64,000 nt of DNA from Novosphingobium ovatum (GCF_009909235.1 NZ_JAAAPO010000001.1:186001-250000), one strand, 5' to 3'; shown: positions 1-9,036, counted from the first letter of the stretch. Notes: a model not told the origin generated them from the letters alone. Numbers and translations are program-made.

Positions 1-2
1 TC

Positions 3-2255
3 TCGGCAGCCGCGCTGACCGCATTCCTGCCGGCGATGGCGCAGGCGCAAACAGCGCCCGCCGCACCGCAGGCCGGGTTGGAAGAGATCGTTGTTACCGC
101 GCAAAAGCGCGAACAGAACCTGCAGAGCGTGCCGGTGGCCGTGACCGCGCTGAGCGGCGATGCGCTGGCCAGCAAGAATGTCGCCACCGTGTCGGATCTG
201 CCTCGTCTGGCGCCCAGCTTGACTGTGACGCAGGGCAATGTGCCCACCAACAACTCGATCAATCTGCGCGGTATCGGCACCTCGGCTTTCAGTACCGGGA
301 TCGAGCCGTCGGTGGCCGTAATCGTGGATGACGTTGCGCTGTTGCAGCAGGCGCAGGCCTTTTCGGGGTTGAGCGACATCGCCCGGATCGAAGTTTTGCG
401 CGGCCCGCAGGGCACGTTGTTCGGCAAGAATTCGTCGGCCGGCGCGATCAATATCGTGACGCGCGGCGCCAGCAAGGTGCTGTCGGGCGGGGCTACTTTG
501 CGTGCCACCACGGACGAGGAATATCGCGTTGATGCCACGCTGGCCGGGCCGTTGGGTGACAATATCGGTTTTCGGATCAATGGCTTCTATGGTGATCGCA
601 AGGGGTACATCAACAATCTGACCGATGGTCGCCGCTTTAACAACGATGCCAGCTATGGCCTGCGCGGGCGGCTGGAAATCCGTCCGGCGGCCGGGTTGAA
701 GATCGACCTGATTGCCGGGCATTCTGTCAGTTCCAGCAATGGTACGGCGCGCACTTTCCTGCAGGTGCCGACGGGCGCCACCGTGTTTGGCGCGGCGGTC
801 GCGCCCAGCATTGCCGATATTGCCCCCGGCTATGGCAATTACGCCGTGCGTATCGACGGGCCGCTGTATAACAAGAGCGTACAGAGCACCTTCATCGGCA
901 AGGCGTCCTATGATCTGGGCTTTGCCGATCTGGTGTCGATCACCAGCTATCAGGACTGGAAGTTCCGGTTTGCCGAGGACTTTGACTATCTGACCGGCAC
1001 GGTGCTGGGGCTGTCGGGCGGCATTGTCGCCAACAGCACCTATCACGCCACGCAGTTCACGCAGGAATTGCGGCTGGTCTCGCCCGCGCGCAAGCCGCTG
1101 ACCTATGTGCTGGGGCTGTTCTATTCGGACGGGGCGACCACGCGCACGTTTGATCGCGGGCCATCGGGGCCGGTGGTGGCGCGCTGGAGCTCGCGCAGCG
1201 GGACGATCAGCTATGCCGCCTTTGGTCAGGCCACCTATAGCTTCCTTGATCGCAACCACATCGATGTCGGCCTGCGCTATAACCATGAAAAGGTGTCGGC
1301 TGATTTCATCAATCTGGTGCCCAATGCCTCACCGCCGGCGGCCAATGCCACCTGTCTGGCCACCTGTTCGGGCGTGGCCAATGACGGCGTCGTGACCACC
1401 AAGGTCGCGCTGCGCCGCGATCTGGCCGATGGCGTGATGGGCTATGTCTCCTATGCCCGCGGGTACAAGGGGCAGGGGTTTGACATCTCCTCGGGCTTTA
1501 CCCCGCGCCGGGCGGCCAATCCGGTCAAGCCGGAAACCTCGAACGCCTATGAAATCGGCCTCAAGTCGCGCTTTCTGGACAATCGACTGCAGCTGAACGT
1601 GGCCGCCTTCTGGAGCGACTTCAACAACTTCCAGGCACAGTCGGGCATTCTGTTGCCCGATAACACGATCCAGTTGACGCTGAACAATGTGGGCCGCGTG
1701 CGCACCCGCGGCGTTGAAATCGAGTTGAGCGCCAAGCCCACCCCGGCGCTGCGTCTGGACGGTTCGGTCAGCTATACCGAGGCGATGATCCGCTCCTTCC
1801 CCGGCGCGCAGTGCTATACCGGTCAGACGGTGGGCTGTGTCGATCTGGATGGCGCGGGGCCCTCGACCACCACCGGTCAGGACCTGTCGGGCAAGCGTCT
1901 GGCCAATGCGCCGCGTTTGAAGTTCAACATCGGCGGCACCTATACCATCGCGCTGCCCAAGGCCGCGTTCGACGGGTTTGTCCAGCTGGACTACAACTAT
2001 CAGTCGCGCGTCAACTTTGACCTGTTGCAGAACCCGCTGACGCAACTGGCGCCCTATGGCGTGTTGAATGCCTCCTTTGGCATCACGCCCAAGGGGCGCG
2101 GCGTGGCGCTGACGGTTTTCGTCAACAACGTGTTCGACAAGCATTACGCCTCGAACATCGCGATGGCGACGGGCGGTTCGATCGGGTTGCTGAGCCAGAC
2201 GCTGGGGCGCGATTCGCGTCGTTACGCCGGGCTGAAAGCGCACGTCGAGTTCTGA
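3..2255 (+). CDS. TonB-dependent receptor (5' end outside window)
   Basis: This is an outer-membrane beta-barrel receptor for energy-dependent uptake of an unidentified substrate. The frame is open from the first bases and reads the end of a signal peptide (SAAALTAFLPAMAQAQ), so the true start lies upstream of the window. A TonB-box/plug start (EEIVVTAQKREQN) follows, then plug motifs (RIEVLRGPQGTLFGKNSSAG), then a long barrel ending in the aromatic residue typical of these proteins (HVEF). The class resembles sphingomonad receptors for sugars or aromatics, but the substrate cannot be read from sequence. A strong terminator follows, so it is probably not co-transcribed with the MFS gene downstream. 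Confidence 0.93.
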   Translation, partial: SAAALTAFLPAMAQAQTAPAAPQAGLEEIVVTAQKREQNLQSVPVAVTALSGDALASKNVATVSDLPRLAPSLTVTQGNVPTNNSINLRGIGTSAFSTGIEPSVAVIVDDVALLQQAQAFSGLSDIARIEVLRGPQGTLFGKNSSAGAINIVTRGASKVLSGGATLRATTDEEYRVDATLAGPLGDNIGFRINGFYGDRKGYINNLTDGRRFNNDASYGLRGRLEIRPAAGLKIDLIAGHSVSSSNGTARTFLQVPTGATVFGAAVAPSIADIAPGYGNYAVRIDGPLYNKSVQSTFIGKASYDLGFADLVSITSYQDWKFRFAEDFDYLTGTVLGLSGGIVANSTYHATQFTQELRLVSPARKPLTYVLGLFYSDGATTRTFDRGPSGPVVARWSSRSGTISYAAFGQATYSFLDRNHIDVGLRYNHEKVSADFINLVPNASPPAANATCLATCSGVANDGVVTTKVALRRDLADGVMGYVSYARGYKGQGFDISSGFTPRRAANPVKPETSNAYEIGLKSRFLDNRLQLNVAAFWSDFNNFQAQSGILLPDNTIQLTLNNVGRVRTRGVEIELSAKPTPALRLDGSVSYTEAMIRSFPGAQCYTGQTVGCVDLDGAGPSTTTGQDLSGKRLANAPRLKFNIGGTYTIALPKAAFDGFVQLDYNYQSRVNFDLLQNPLTQLAPYGVLNASFGITPKGRGVALTVFVNNVFDKHYASNIAMATGGSIGLLSQTLGRDSRRYAGLKAHVEF

Positions 2256-2267
2256 TCACATATGCGG

Positions 2268-2303
2268 TAAAGGCTCCGGGTGACGTGTCATCCGGAGCTT
2301 TTG
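2268..2303 (+). terminator. rho-independent terminator after the first TBDR
   Basis: The stem GCTCCGG (2273-2279) pairs with CCGGAGC (2292-2298). Additional inner pairing GGTGAC/GTCATCC and the run TTTT (2299-2302) complete a classical intrinsic terminator 12 bases after the receptor stop codon. Confidence 0.7.
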
Positions 2304-2369
2304 CGCGTCTGGAACGAAAAGAAATGGCCCCGCCATCACGGACGGGCGATCAAAAGGAAGCTGTGCGCC

Positions 2370-3608
2370 ATGGCCCGCATGATCACGTCGCTGCGCTGGT
2401 GGATGATCGGATTGGTCACGCTGGGGACGATCCTGAACTATCTGGCGCGCTCCACCCTGTCGGTGGCGGCCCCCACGCTCAAGGCCGAATTGCACATCAC
2501 CACACAGCAATACAGCTGGGTCGTGATGGCGTTTCAGGCCAGCTATACCGTGATGCAAAGCGTGTCTGGCGCGGTGCTGGATGCGCTGGGGACGCGGGTC
2601 GGGTTCATGATCTTTGCGGTGGGCTGGGCGCTGGCCAATGCGCTGCACGCCTTTGCCGGGGGCTGGGCGGGGCTGGCGTTCTTTCGCGGGCTGCTGGGCG
2701 CCAGCGAGGCCGCGGCAATCCCCGCCGGGGCCAAGGTGGTGGCCGAATGGTTCCCGGCCAAGGAGCGCTCGCTGGCGACCAGCGGGTTTCAGATGGGCAC
2801 CAGCATCGGCAACATGATCGCGCCGCCGCTGGTGACGTTTTGCATCCTGTTGTGGGGGTGGCGCTCGGCCTTTGTGGTGACGGGGGCGATCAGCCTGTTG
2901 TGGGCGATGCTGTGGTGGGTGGCCTATCGCCGGCCGCAGGACCACCCTGCGCTCAGCCCGCAAGAGCGCGACCTGATCGCGCAGGACGAGCCGTTGGTGG
3001 ATGCCACTCAGCCCGCGCCATCGCGCATGGCACTGCTGCGTGAACGCGCGTTCTGGGCGATTGCCGTGCCGCGCTTTCTGGCGGAACCGGCGTGGCAGAC
3101 GTTCAATTTCTTTATCCCGCTGTATCTGGTGACGGTCTGGAAACTGGACCTCAAGACGGTGGCGATCTGGGCGTGGCTGCCGTTTCTGGCGGCGGATCTG
3201 GGATCGCTGGCGGCGGGCATGTTGCCCAACGCGCTGATGCGGCGCGGGGTGGGGCTGGTGCCGTCGCGCAAGGTGACGATGGCGGTGGGCGCGCTGTTGA
3301 TGGCGGGCCCGGCCTGCATGGGGCTGGCGCACAGCGCCCAGATGGCGATCGCGCTGTTCTGCGTCGGCGGTTTTGCGCATCAGATGTTAAGCGGGGCGCT
3401 GATCACACTGTGTTCGGACGTGTTCCCGCGTCAGACGGTGGGCACCGCCACGGGCATGATCGGTTCGGCAGGCTGGATCGGCGGCATCCTGTTCACCTTT
3501 ATCATCGGGCAAAGCGCGGACAGCTTTGGCTATGGCCCCTTGTTCGCCGCCTTTGGCGTGCTGGATCTGTTGGGCTGCGTCGTCTTGTGGAAGATGCTGC
3601 GCGGGTGA
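2370..3608 (+). CDS. MFS transporter, anion:cation symporter (ACS) type
   Basis: This is a 12-helix inner-membrane permease of the family that includes hexuronate and phthalate-type carriers, about 412 aa. It opens with a helix containing LGTILNYLARSTLSVAAPTL and has the family loop motif after helix 4 (FFRGLLGASEAAAIPAGAKV). A longer frame starts at 2280, but the ATG at 2370 has an AAGGAAG ribosome site about 10 bases upstream and begins just before the first helix, so I chose it. It lies between a terminator and a convergent isomerase-fold gene. The substrate is probably an organic or sugar acid, by family only. Confidence 0.85.
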   Translation: MARMITSLRWWMIGLVTLGTILNYLARSTLSVAAPTLKAELHITTQQYSWVVMAFQASYTVMQSVSGAVLDALGTRVGFMIFAVGWALANALHAFAGGWAGLAFFRGLLGASEAAAIPAGAKVVAEWFPAKERSLATSGFQMGTSIGNMIAPPLVTFCILLWGWRSAFVVTGAISLLWAMLWWVAYRRPQDHPALSPQERDLIAQDEPLVDATQPAPSRMALLRERAFWAIAVPRFLAEPAWQTFNFFIPLYLVTVWKLDLKTVAIWAWLPFLAADLGSLAAGMLPNALMRRGVGLVPSRKVTMAVGALLMAGPACMGLAHSAQMAIALFCVGGFAHQMLSGALITLCSDVFPRQTVGTATGMIGSAGWIGGILFTFIIGQSADSFGYGPLFAAFGVLDLLGCVVLWKMLRG

Positions 3609-3620
3609 ATGGCCGCGATG

Positions 3621-3661
3621 GTGCCTGCACCCGTGCCCCGTTGTGGGGCCGGTGCAGGCAC
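3621..3661. terminator. bidirectional hairpin between convergent genes
   Basis: Perfect 11-bp arms GTGCCTGCACC (3621-3631) and GGTGCAGGCAC (3651-3661) enclose a second stem GCCCC/GGGGC. The hairpin lies between the stop codons of the convergent MFS gene and the isomerase-fold gene, and there is no clear U-run. Confidence 0.5.
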
Positions 3662-3672
3662 GGATTTGGCGC

Positions 3673-4596
3673 TTAGTCGTAGATCGGGCGCAGAGTGTTA
3701 TCGAGGTAATAGCGGGTCATCGCCATTGACGCGAGCAGGTCGGGCGAGCCGTCATATTCGATCGACATCCAGCCCTTGAACGCATGCTTTTTCAGCAGGT
3801 GGTACAGGCCCTGTAGGTCCAGTTCGCCCTTGCCCGGTTCCCAGAACCAGCGCGTCCCGTCATCGGTGATTTCGGGGTCCTGCGCGTAACGCACGCTGTC
3901 GGGCTGGTTGGACGATGCGGTGTCCTTCAGGTGGAAGGTGCTGATTCGGTCGTGATAGTCATCATAGAAGGTCAGCAGATCCTCACCCATGATCGAGATC
4001 TGGGCGGTGTCGATGCAATAATGCACGTAGCGCGGGTCGGTGATTTCGATCAGTTCGCGGTGGTTGGGCAGGTTGATCGCACAGAAAAACTCGTTGTGCA
4101 GGCCGATCTTGACGCCGTGATCGGTGGCATAGGCGCCGATCTCGTTCATCACCTTGGCGCATTGCTGCACCTCTTCGCGGGACAGCGGGCCGGTGCCGAA
4201 ATAGTTCTGCGTCGGGCAGGTGTTCATATAGCTGCCGCCAAAGCGCACGATGGTGTCCACCGCCTCGCGGCCTGAACGGACGGCTTCGTCATAATGGTCC
4301 GCGGCATGCGAGGCATGGGCGCCGTGGAACATGCCGATCACCTCGACGCCGCGCGCCTTGGCAAATTCGGTGAACGCCTCGGGCGAGCCGAACAGGGGCA
4401 GGATGTCGGCCATGTCCCATGGCGCGATCTCGATCCCGTCAAAGCCCAAAGCGGACTGATATTTCAGGATGTTGTCCCAATCGGAATAATAGGCCCCGTT
4501 GGTTTTGTCTTCGTAATAGAAATCCCGGAAATTCTCGATCTGCTTGTACGGAATCGATTTCCAGTGGCTCATGTTGGCATAGCGGATGTTGGGCAT
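3673..4596 (-). CDS. sugar phosphate isomerase/epimerase family protein (TIM barrel)
   Basis: This is a 307-aa xylose-isomerase-like (AP endonuclease 2) TIM barrel. The usual four metal ligands can be followed: Glu in GLHNEFF, Asp in CIDTAQ, His in STFHLKD and Glu in MSIEYDG, so it is likely an active metal-dependent isomerase, epimerase or lyase on a sugar-derived substrate. The start has GGAGACTTCC upstream. It forms a head-to-tail pair with the 4617-5573 gene. It is clearly similar to the gene at 36919-37875, with matching blocks TDPxYVH-IDTAQ, FHxKDT and RWFWE. The precise reaction is unknown. Confidence 0.85.
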   Translation of the reverse strand: MPNIRYANMSHWKSIPYKQIENFRDFYYEDKTNGAYYSDWDNILKYQSALGFDGIEIAPWDMADILPLFGSPEAFTEFAKARGVEVIGMFHGAHASHAADHYDEAVRSGREAVDTIVRFGGSYMNTCPTQNYFGTGPLSREEVQQCAKVMNEIGAYATDHGVKIGLHNEFFCAINLPNHRELIEITDPRYVHYCIDTAQISIMGEDLLTFYDDYHDRISTFHLKDTASSNQPDSVRYAQDPEITDDGTRWFWEPGKGELDLQGLYHLLKKHAFKGWMSIEYDGSPDLLASMAMTRYYLDNTLRPIYD

Positions 4597-4616
4597 CGCG
4601 GAAGTCTCCGTCCGGC

Positions 4617-5573
4617 TTATTTCTGGAACTGGTTGAGCAGGGCGCGGCTGCGCAGCAGGGCGCGGAACGGGTCGCGCGTCTGGCGGGCGCTACAGGTGAC
4701 CGGCCCGTGATAGTTGAGCTGATCGAGCAAGGCGGCGATGCCCGTCAGATCGACCGACCCCGTGCCCGGATCGCGGAACACTTGCGTTGCACGGTTGGCG
4801 GGGAATTCGGGGTTGGGTGTTTTCCAGATCTGCGCAGTATCGACAAAGTCGGTGTCGGTCAGGTGCACACAGCCGATCCGGCCGATATGCGCGCGTGCAA
4901 AGCCGGCCGCGTCAATGCCCGCGACATGCAGATGGGCCGTGTCCAGATCCAGCTTTACCGTGTCGGGCAGGGCGTCCAGCAGGGGCAGGATCTTCTCGCC
5001 ACCAAACAGGCCCCAATAATCGTTGCGCAGGACCAGCGTGACGCCCAGTTCCGCCGCCTTGCTTGCCAGATTGCCCAGCAGGTCCAGCGTGCGCTGGGTG
5101 AACATCTCGATCTGGCTGTCGAGATCGGGGTGGTATTGCGCGATGCGGCCATAATAGGCCGAGGGGCTGATGGCGAAATAGTCCGCGCCCAGATCGGCGG
5201 CATGGGCCAGCGCTTCGCCCGCGAAATGGCCGGTCGCGCCAAAGAAGAAGCCCAGATTGTCATTGCGCATGAACAGGTTGGGATCAAATGTGATGCCCGT
5301 GACGCGGGCGATGCCGCGCGTCTGCAACAGCGCGCGGTAACCGGCCGCGTCGCCATATTTGGTGTTCACGCAATAGCGGTTCATCGGCACGCCGCTGCGC
5401 CCGCCAAACTGCCACACCGGCTCATAGGGGATTTCGATCCCCGTAAAGCCAGCGGTGGCAATCAGCGTATAGAGTTCCTCCCAGAAATACCGGCTTTCAT
5501 AGCGGTTGCGGTTGGGTTCCTGATGGTGGCGATTGATCAGATCGAGGCTTATCGAGATCGAGTCCGTATGCAT
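4617..5573 (-). CDS. sugar phosphate isomerase/epimerase-fold protein, degenerate metal site
   Basis: This is a 318-aa TIM barrel of the same superfamily as its neighbour, 20 bases apart. The frame opens at 5660, but the ATG at 5573 (MHTDSISISLDLINR) has GAGGA upstream and avoids overlap with the transporter gene. The metal-site positions read Asp (LRNDYW), Asp (LDTAHLHVAG) and His (CVHLTDTD). The final Glu seen in the paralogues is replaced (PVTCSARQ). Activity may therefore differ, or this may be a non-catalytic partner of the adjacent enzyme. The nearest relative in the window is the 37872-38840 gene. Confidence 0.82.
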   Translation of the reverse strand: MHTDSISISLDLINRHHQEPNRNRYESRYFWEELYTLIATAGFTGIEIPYEPVWQFGGRSGVPMNRYCVNTKYGDAAGYRALLQTRGIARVTGITFDPNLFMRNDNLGFFFGATGHFAGEALAHAADLGADYFAISPSAYYGRIAQYHPDLDSQIEMFTQRTLDLLGNLASKAAELGVTLVLRNDYWGLFGGEKILPLLDALPDTVKLDLDTAHLHVAGIDAAGFARAHIGRIGCVHLTDTDFVDTAQIWKTPNPEFPANRATQVFRDPGTGSVDLTGIAALLDQLNYHGPVTCSARQTRDPFRALLRSRALLNQFQK

Positions 5574-5626
5574 GTCTGTGTTCCGTTTCCTCGGGAGACC
5601 GGGGTGTGTTTCGGGAGAAGTGAGAG

Positions 5627-6931
5627 TCAGGCGGATGTGCCGCGCGCGCCAATCGGCCACAGCAACATCACCAGCGTTTGCGCGATCAGCAGCACCACCG
5701 CCCCGCCACTATAGGTCCAGCGGATGGCTTCGCGCGCGGTGTCAGTGACGTGGCCGGGGACATAGCCTGACGCCCCCAGCACATAGGCAAAGCCGGCCGT
5801 GCCCAGCGCCATGCCCAGCTTGGTCGCCAGGCTGATCCCGGCAGAAAGCAGGCCCTCGCGCCGCACGCCGAATTTGGCTTCGTGGTAATCCACCGTTTCG
5901 GCAACCATGGCAAAGGCCGCCGTGGTGGTGATCGATGTGGCCAGACAGCCGCCGATATACAGGCCAAGGAACAGGCCCACATGGTCCTGCACAAAGGGCA
6001 GGGCGGCAAACAGCACCGCGCCGATGGTCAGCGCGCCCACCGTGCCATTGCGGATACCGGCGCGGGCCAGAATCGCGGGCGCGACAAAGGCCGAAAGCAG
6101 CAGCATCCCCGCCACTGCCGGCAGCATCACCGAGATCATCCACGGCCGCCCCAGCACGTCGATGGCAAAATAGGCGGTGGCGGCCATCATCATGCCAAAG
6201 CGCGCAAAATACAGCAGGCAGGCGCCAAACACGACCAGCCACGCCCGGTTGCGCAGCATCTCTTGCACCGCGGGCCAGATGGCAAAGCGCGGGCTGGCGT
6301 CGTCCTCGTGGCGCTCGCGGCAATTGCGGAACAGCGCCACGGTACAGGCAAAGCCAACGCCTGCGAACAGCATTGCGGTCAGTCCAAACCCACGCTGCTG
6401 ATCGCCCGCGCCAAAGGCCTGAACCAGCGGCATGACGGTTGCCGTGCCCAGCACCACACCCACCGACGTGCCAACCGAGCGCATCCCCGACAGTTTCAGG
6501 CGCTCGCCACCATCCTGCGTCATCATCGGCATCAGCGCGGTATAGGGGATGGCCTGTAGCGACATCAGGATGCCCAGCGCCTTGAACGTCAGGAAGGCAT
6601 AGACCAACTGCGCCCCCTGACCCCATGCCGGCACATGGAACACCGCCACAGACATCAGCGCATAAGGCAGCGCGGTGAACAGGAAATAGACGCGGGTGCG
6701 GCCCCAGCGGCTGCGCGTCTTGTCCACCGAGATGCCGACCATCACGTCGATCACCGCATCCAGCAGCCGCGCAACCAGAAACACCGTGCCGACCGATGCC
6801 GCGGGCAAGCCCACCACATTGGTGTAATAAAACAACAGGAAACCACTGGCCATATTATAGGCCAGACTGGTTCCCATGTCGCCAAAGCCATAGCTCAGCC
6901 TTTCGGAAAGGCTCAATTTTGCGTGTCGCAT
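5627..6931 (-). CDS. GPH-family (MelB-like) sugar:cation symporter
   Basis: This is a glycoside-pentoside-hexuronide:cation symporter of about 434 aa and 12 helices. The N-terminus (LSERLSYGFGDMGTSLAYN) and the loop DVMVGISVDKTRSRWGRTR are hallmarks of the family. The ATG at 6931 was preferred to the GTG at 6937 because GGGAGAG lies 8 bases upstream. It sits among three isomerase-fold genes on the same strand (6969, 4617, 3673), which fits an operon for import and catabolism of a glycoside or uronide. No glycoside hydrolase is present in the window. Confidence 0.88.
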   Translation of the reverse strand: MRHAKLSLSERLSYGFGDMGTSLAYNMASGFLLFYYTNVVGLPAASVGTVFLVARLLDAVIDVMVGISVDKTRSRWGRTRVYFLFTALPYALMSVAVFHVPAWGQGAQLVYAFLTFKALGILMSLQAIPYTALMPMMTQDGGERLKLSGMRSVGTSVGVVLGTATVMPLVQAFGAGDQQRGFGLTAMLFAGVGFACTVALFRNCRERHEDDASPRFAIWPAVQEMLRNRAWLVVFGACLLYFARFGMMMAATAYFAIDVLGRPWMISVMLPAVAGMLLLSAFVAPAILARAGIRNGTVGALTIGAVLFAALPFVQDHVGLFLGLYIGGCLATSITTTAAFAMVAETVDYHEAKFGVRREGLLSAGISLATKLGMALGTAGFAYVLGASGYVPGHVTDTAREAIRWTYSGGAVVLLIAQTLVMLLWPIGARGTSA

Positions 6932-6968
6932 GCCCACATCTCTCCCGAGTGGCGGCGGTTATCTGTTC

Positions 6969-7742
6969 TTAGCAGCCCAGCTTTTGTTGGGTCAGCGCAA
7001 GGGATTGGTCCATCGGCAGGGTGGGGAAATATTCCAGCCCGATCGCCCCGGCATAGCCAAGGTCCGACAGCGTCTGCATGATCTGGCCCCAATCAAGGCT
7101 GCCGGTGCCCGGCTCGTTGCGGGCATCCATGTCGGCCACTTGCACATGCGCAACCAGATGAATGCGGCCGGCCAGTACCTGCGCCATGTCCTCGCCCATA
7201 CAGGCGCTGTGCCACACGTCGTACAGCAGGCGCAGGTTGGGGCTGTTCACCGCCTCGACCAGATCAAGGCCCAGCGTGGTGCTGACCAGATACATCGCCG
7301 AAAACAGGCGCGTGTTCAGCGGTTCCAGCAACAAAGTGACGCCCGCTTCCTCGGCCGCGTCGGCGGCGGCGCGCAGGGCGGTGACGGCATTGGTGAAATG
7401 CTCTTCCTCGCTCAACCCCTCAACGCGAAAGCCCGAGGCGACGATCAGGTCAGGCTTGCCCAGACAGGCGGTGGCTGCGATCGTTTCGCGCACGGCGGTG
7501 ACCATCGCCTCACGCTCGGCCGGGTCGACGATCGAGCGGCGCGGATCAACGCACAACCCCGTCAGGCGCATGCCCGTATCGTTCAGGGCCTGCGCGATCG
7601 CCGCAACCGGCTTGTCGCGCCACAGGTGGAATTCGGCCAGTGCAAAACCGGCGGCCTTGGCGGCACGCAGGCGCGCGTCCAGATCGCCCGCGTCGGTAAA
7701 TTGCCATTCAATGCAGGAAGAAAGTGCGTAGCGCGCAGACAT
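6969..7742 (-). CDS. hydroxypyruvate isomerase / IolI-like TIM-barrel isomerase
   Basis: This 257-aa xylose-isomerase-like TIM barrel is closest in style to hydroxypyruvate or 2-keto-myo-inositol isomerases. A complete metal site is visible: Glu in LLLEPLN, Asp and His in LLYDVWHSACMG, His in AHVQVAD and Glu in GLEYFP. A longer frame starts at 7778, but the ATG at 7742 has an AAAGGA site 5 bases upstream. It is probably the first gene of the minus-strand run 7742 to 3673, and a LacI-type operator candidate lies about 75 bases upstream. Confidence 0.82.
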   Translation of the reverse strand: MSARYALSSCIEWQFTDAGDLDARLRAAKAAGFALAEFHLWRDKPVAAIAQALNDTGMRLTGLCVDPRRSIVDPAEREAMVTAVRETIAATACLGKPDLIVASGFRVEGLSEEEHFTNAVTALRAAADAAEEAGVTLLLEPLNTRLFSAMYLVSTTLGLDLVEAVNSPNLRLLYDVWHSACMGEDMAQVLAGRIHLVAHVQVADMDARNEPGTGSLDWGQIMQTLSDLGYAGAIGLEYFPTLPMDQSLALTQQKLGC

Positions 7743-7815
7743 AGGATCCTTTTCCCATTCTACGGCCCCGCTGCGCATGGCGCGCGTTTGCCTGGCAGGA
7801 TCATTCCCGCTATTT

Positions 7816-7828
7816 TGTTAGCGCTCTC
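7816..7828. promoter_or_regulatory. candidate LacI-type operator
   Basis: TGTTAGCGCTCTC is a near-palindrome centred on AGCGCT (7820-7825). It resembles the TGTTAGCGCTAACA sites bound by LacI/GntR-type sugar regulators. It stands upstream of the isomerase/GPH transporter run. No LacI gene is in the window, so this rests on the motif alone. Confidence 0.3.
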
Positions 7829-8058
7829 TTCGCCCCATTTGCGGCGCAGGTCAATATGCTTTGATGCAAAGCCATGGCACCGGCAATTCCACTCGCAGCG
7901 CGTTCTTGCTCGGGCCGAGCCTCATTCCACTTTATGCGGCCGTGGCAGACGTCGCCCGCGCCGCCCCCGCCAGCAGCAGCGCGTCCAGCAGCAAGGCCGC
8001 GCCAAACCCCAGCGCGTCGAACAACAGTCCGCCGCCTCCCGCGCTCTTTGTCAGGGCC

Positions 8059-8274
8059 GGCCACAGTCGGAACAACCGCGTGCTGGCGTGGGTCACGCTG
8101 GGCGACGGGTGGTACAACAATCATCACCACGCTCCACGATCAGCCTTTCAGGGTTTTACGCCCCAAGAAACAGAAGGCGTGGCGCGGTTGGTACGGAGGC
8201 TGACGCGGCGTGGCTGGGTGCGCAAAATCATTGTGGCCAAGGAGCACTATTCGCGCCGATCAACCCAGCCGTGA
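8059..8274 (+). pseudogene. C-terminal relic of an acyl-CoA delta-9 desaturase
   Basis: This frame reads SRNNRVLAWVTLGDGW followed by YNNHHHAPRSAFQGF, which matches the third histidine box and surrounding block of fatty-acid desaturases (SRNN, LGEGWHNNHH, PRSARxGF). The tail QETEG..VRRLTRRGWVRKIIV also fits the family C-terminus. Upstream of 8059 the frame is low-complexity Ser/Pro/Ala without the first two His boxes or the membrane helices. It ends inside the 3' end of the convergent LuxR gene. I read it as a decayed fragment; a new short gene built on the fragment is less likely. Confidence 0.5.
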
Positions 8275-9036
8275 GACCAGCGCCACCAGTTCGGCCTGAC
8301 GCGACACGCCCACCTTGCCGAACACCGCCTTGAGATGCTGGCGCACGGTATAGGCGCTGATGGCCAGTTGCTCGCCGGTTTGCTCGATGTTGCATCCCTC
8401 GCTGATCAGCGCGGCGACATCGGCCTCGCGCTCGGTTAGGCCGAACAGGCTGGCCAGTTCCTGACGCCGGACCCGCAATGGCGCGTCCAGATCGGTCAGG
8501 TCATGGCGCAGGCGATTGGCCGACAGGGCCCGCCCAACCTCGACGATATTGATCAACTGGGGCGTCAGGATCGCAAACACATCGTGGTGGGTCTGTGTGA
8601 CCATGCCATGGCTTTTGGCGTAATTGGCGGTCAGAAAGCCGACATGACCGCCAGCGTTCAGTATCTTGCCGCCGATGATGTAGTGATAGGGCGCGCGCTC
8701 CAGCCAATCGAGGAATTCGCCCTTGTGGGGGGCGTCCCCGGCCATCAGCACGCTGTCGTCGGCCACTTGTCCCAGCGGCATCGACAACGCCCGGTTGATG
8801 CGCGGATTGATGTGAAAGATGCGCTCTTCGTAATCGCGCCGCACCGCCCCGTCCAGCGCGGCCGAATTGGCCACATAGGCCGCGCCCGTGTTCAGGTCGG
8901 TCAGTTCCAGCGCGCATCCCACCGCGCCCATGGCCTCGCTTAACGACGTCATCGCCGGCATCCATTGGGCCGGGTCCAGCGCGGCCTTGGCAAAGCTGTG
9001 GACGATCGTGCTCAGGTCGTGTTCGCCAATATTCAT
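8260..9036 (-). CDS. LuxR-family transcriptional regulator
   Basis: This is a 258-aa regulator with a C-terminal LuxR/GerE helix-turn-helix (LFGLTEREADVAALISEG, then ISAYTVRQHLKAVFGKVGV). The N-terminal 170 residues look like a small-molecule or PAS-like sensing domain common in sphingomonad regulators beside TonB receptors; I could not assign a ligand, and no phospho-receiver domain is visible. It is divergent from the IclR gene at 9217 with a 180-base shared promoter region. It may control the neighbouring catabolic genes. Confidence 0.85.
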   Translation of the reverse strand: MNIGEHDLSTIVHSFAKAALDPAQWMPAMTSLSEAMGAVGCALELTDLNTGAAYVANSAALDGAVRRDYEERIFHINPRINRALSMPLGQVADDSVLMAGDAPHKGEFLDWLERAPYHYIIGGKILNAGGHVGFLTANYAKSHGMVTQTHHDVFAILTPQLINIVEVGRALSANRLRHDLTDLDAPLRVRRQELASLFGLTEREADVAALISEGCNIEQTGEQLAISAYTVRQHLKAVFGKVGVSRQAELVALVSRLG

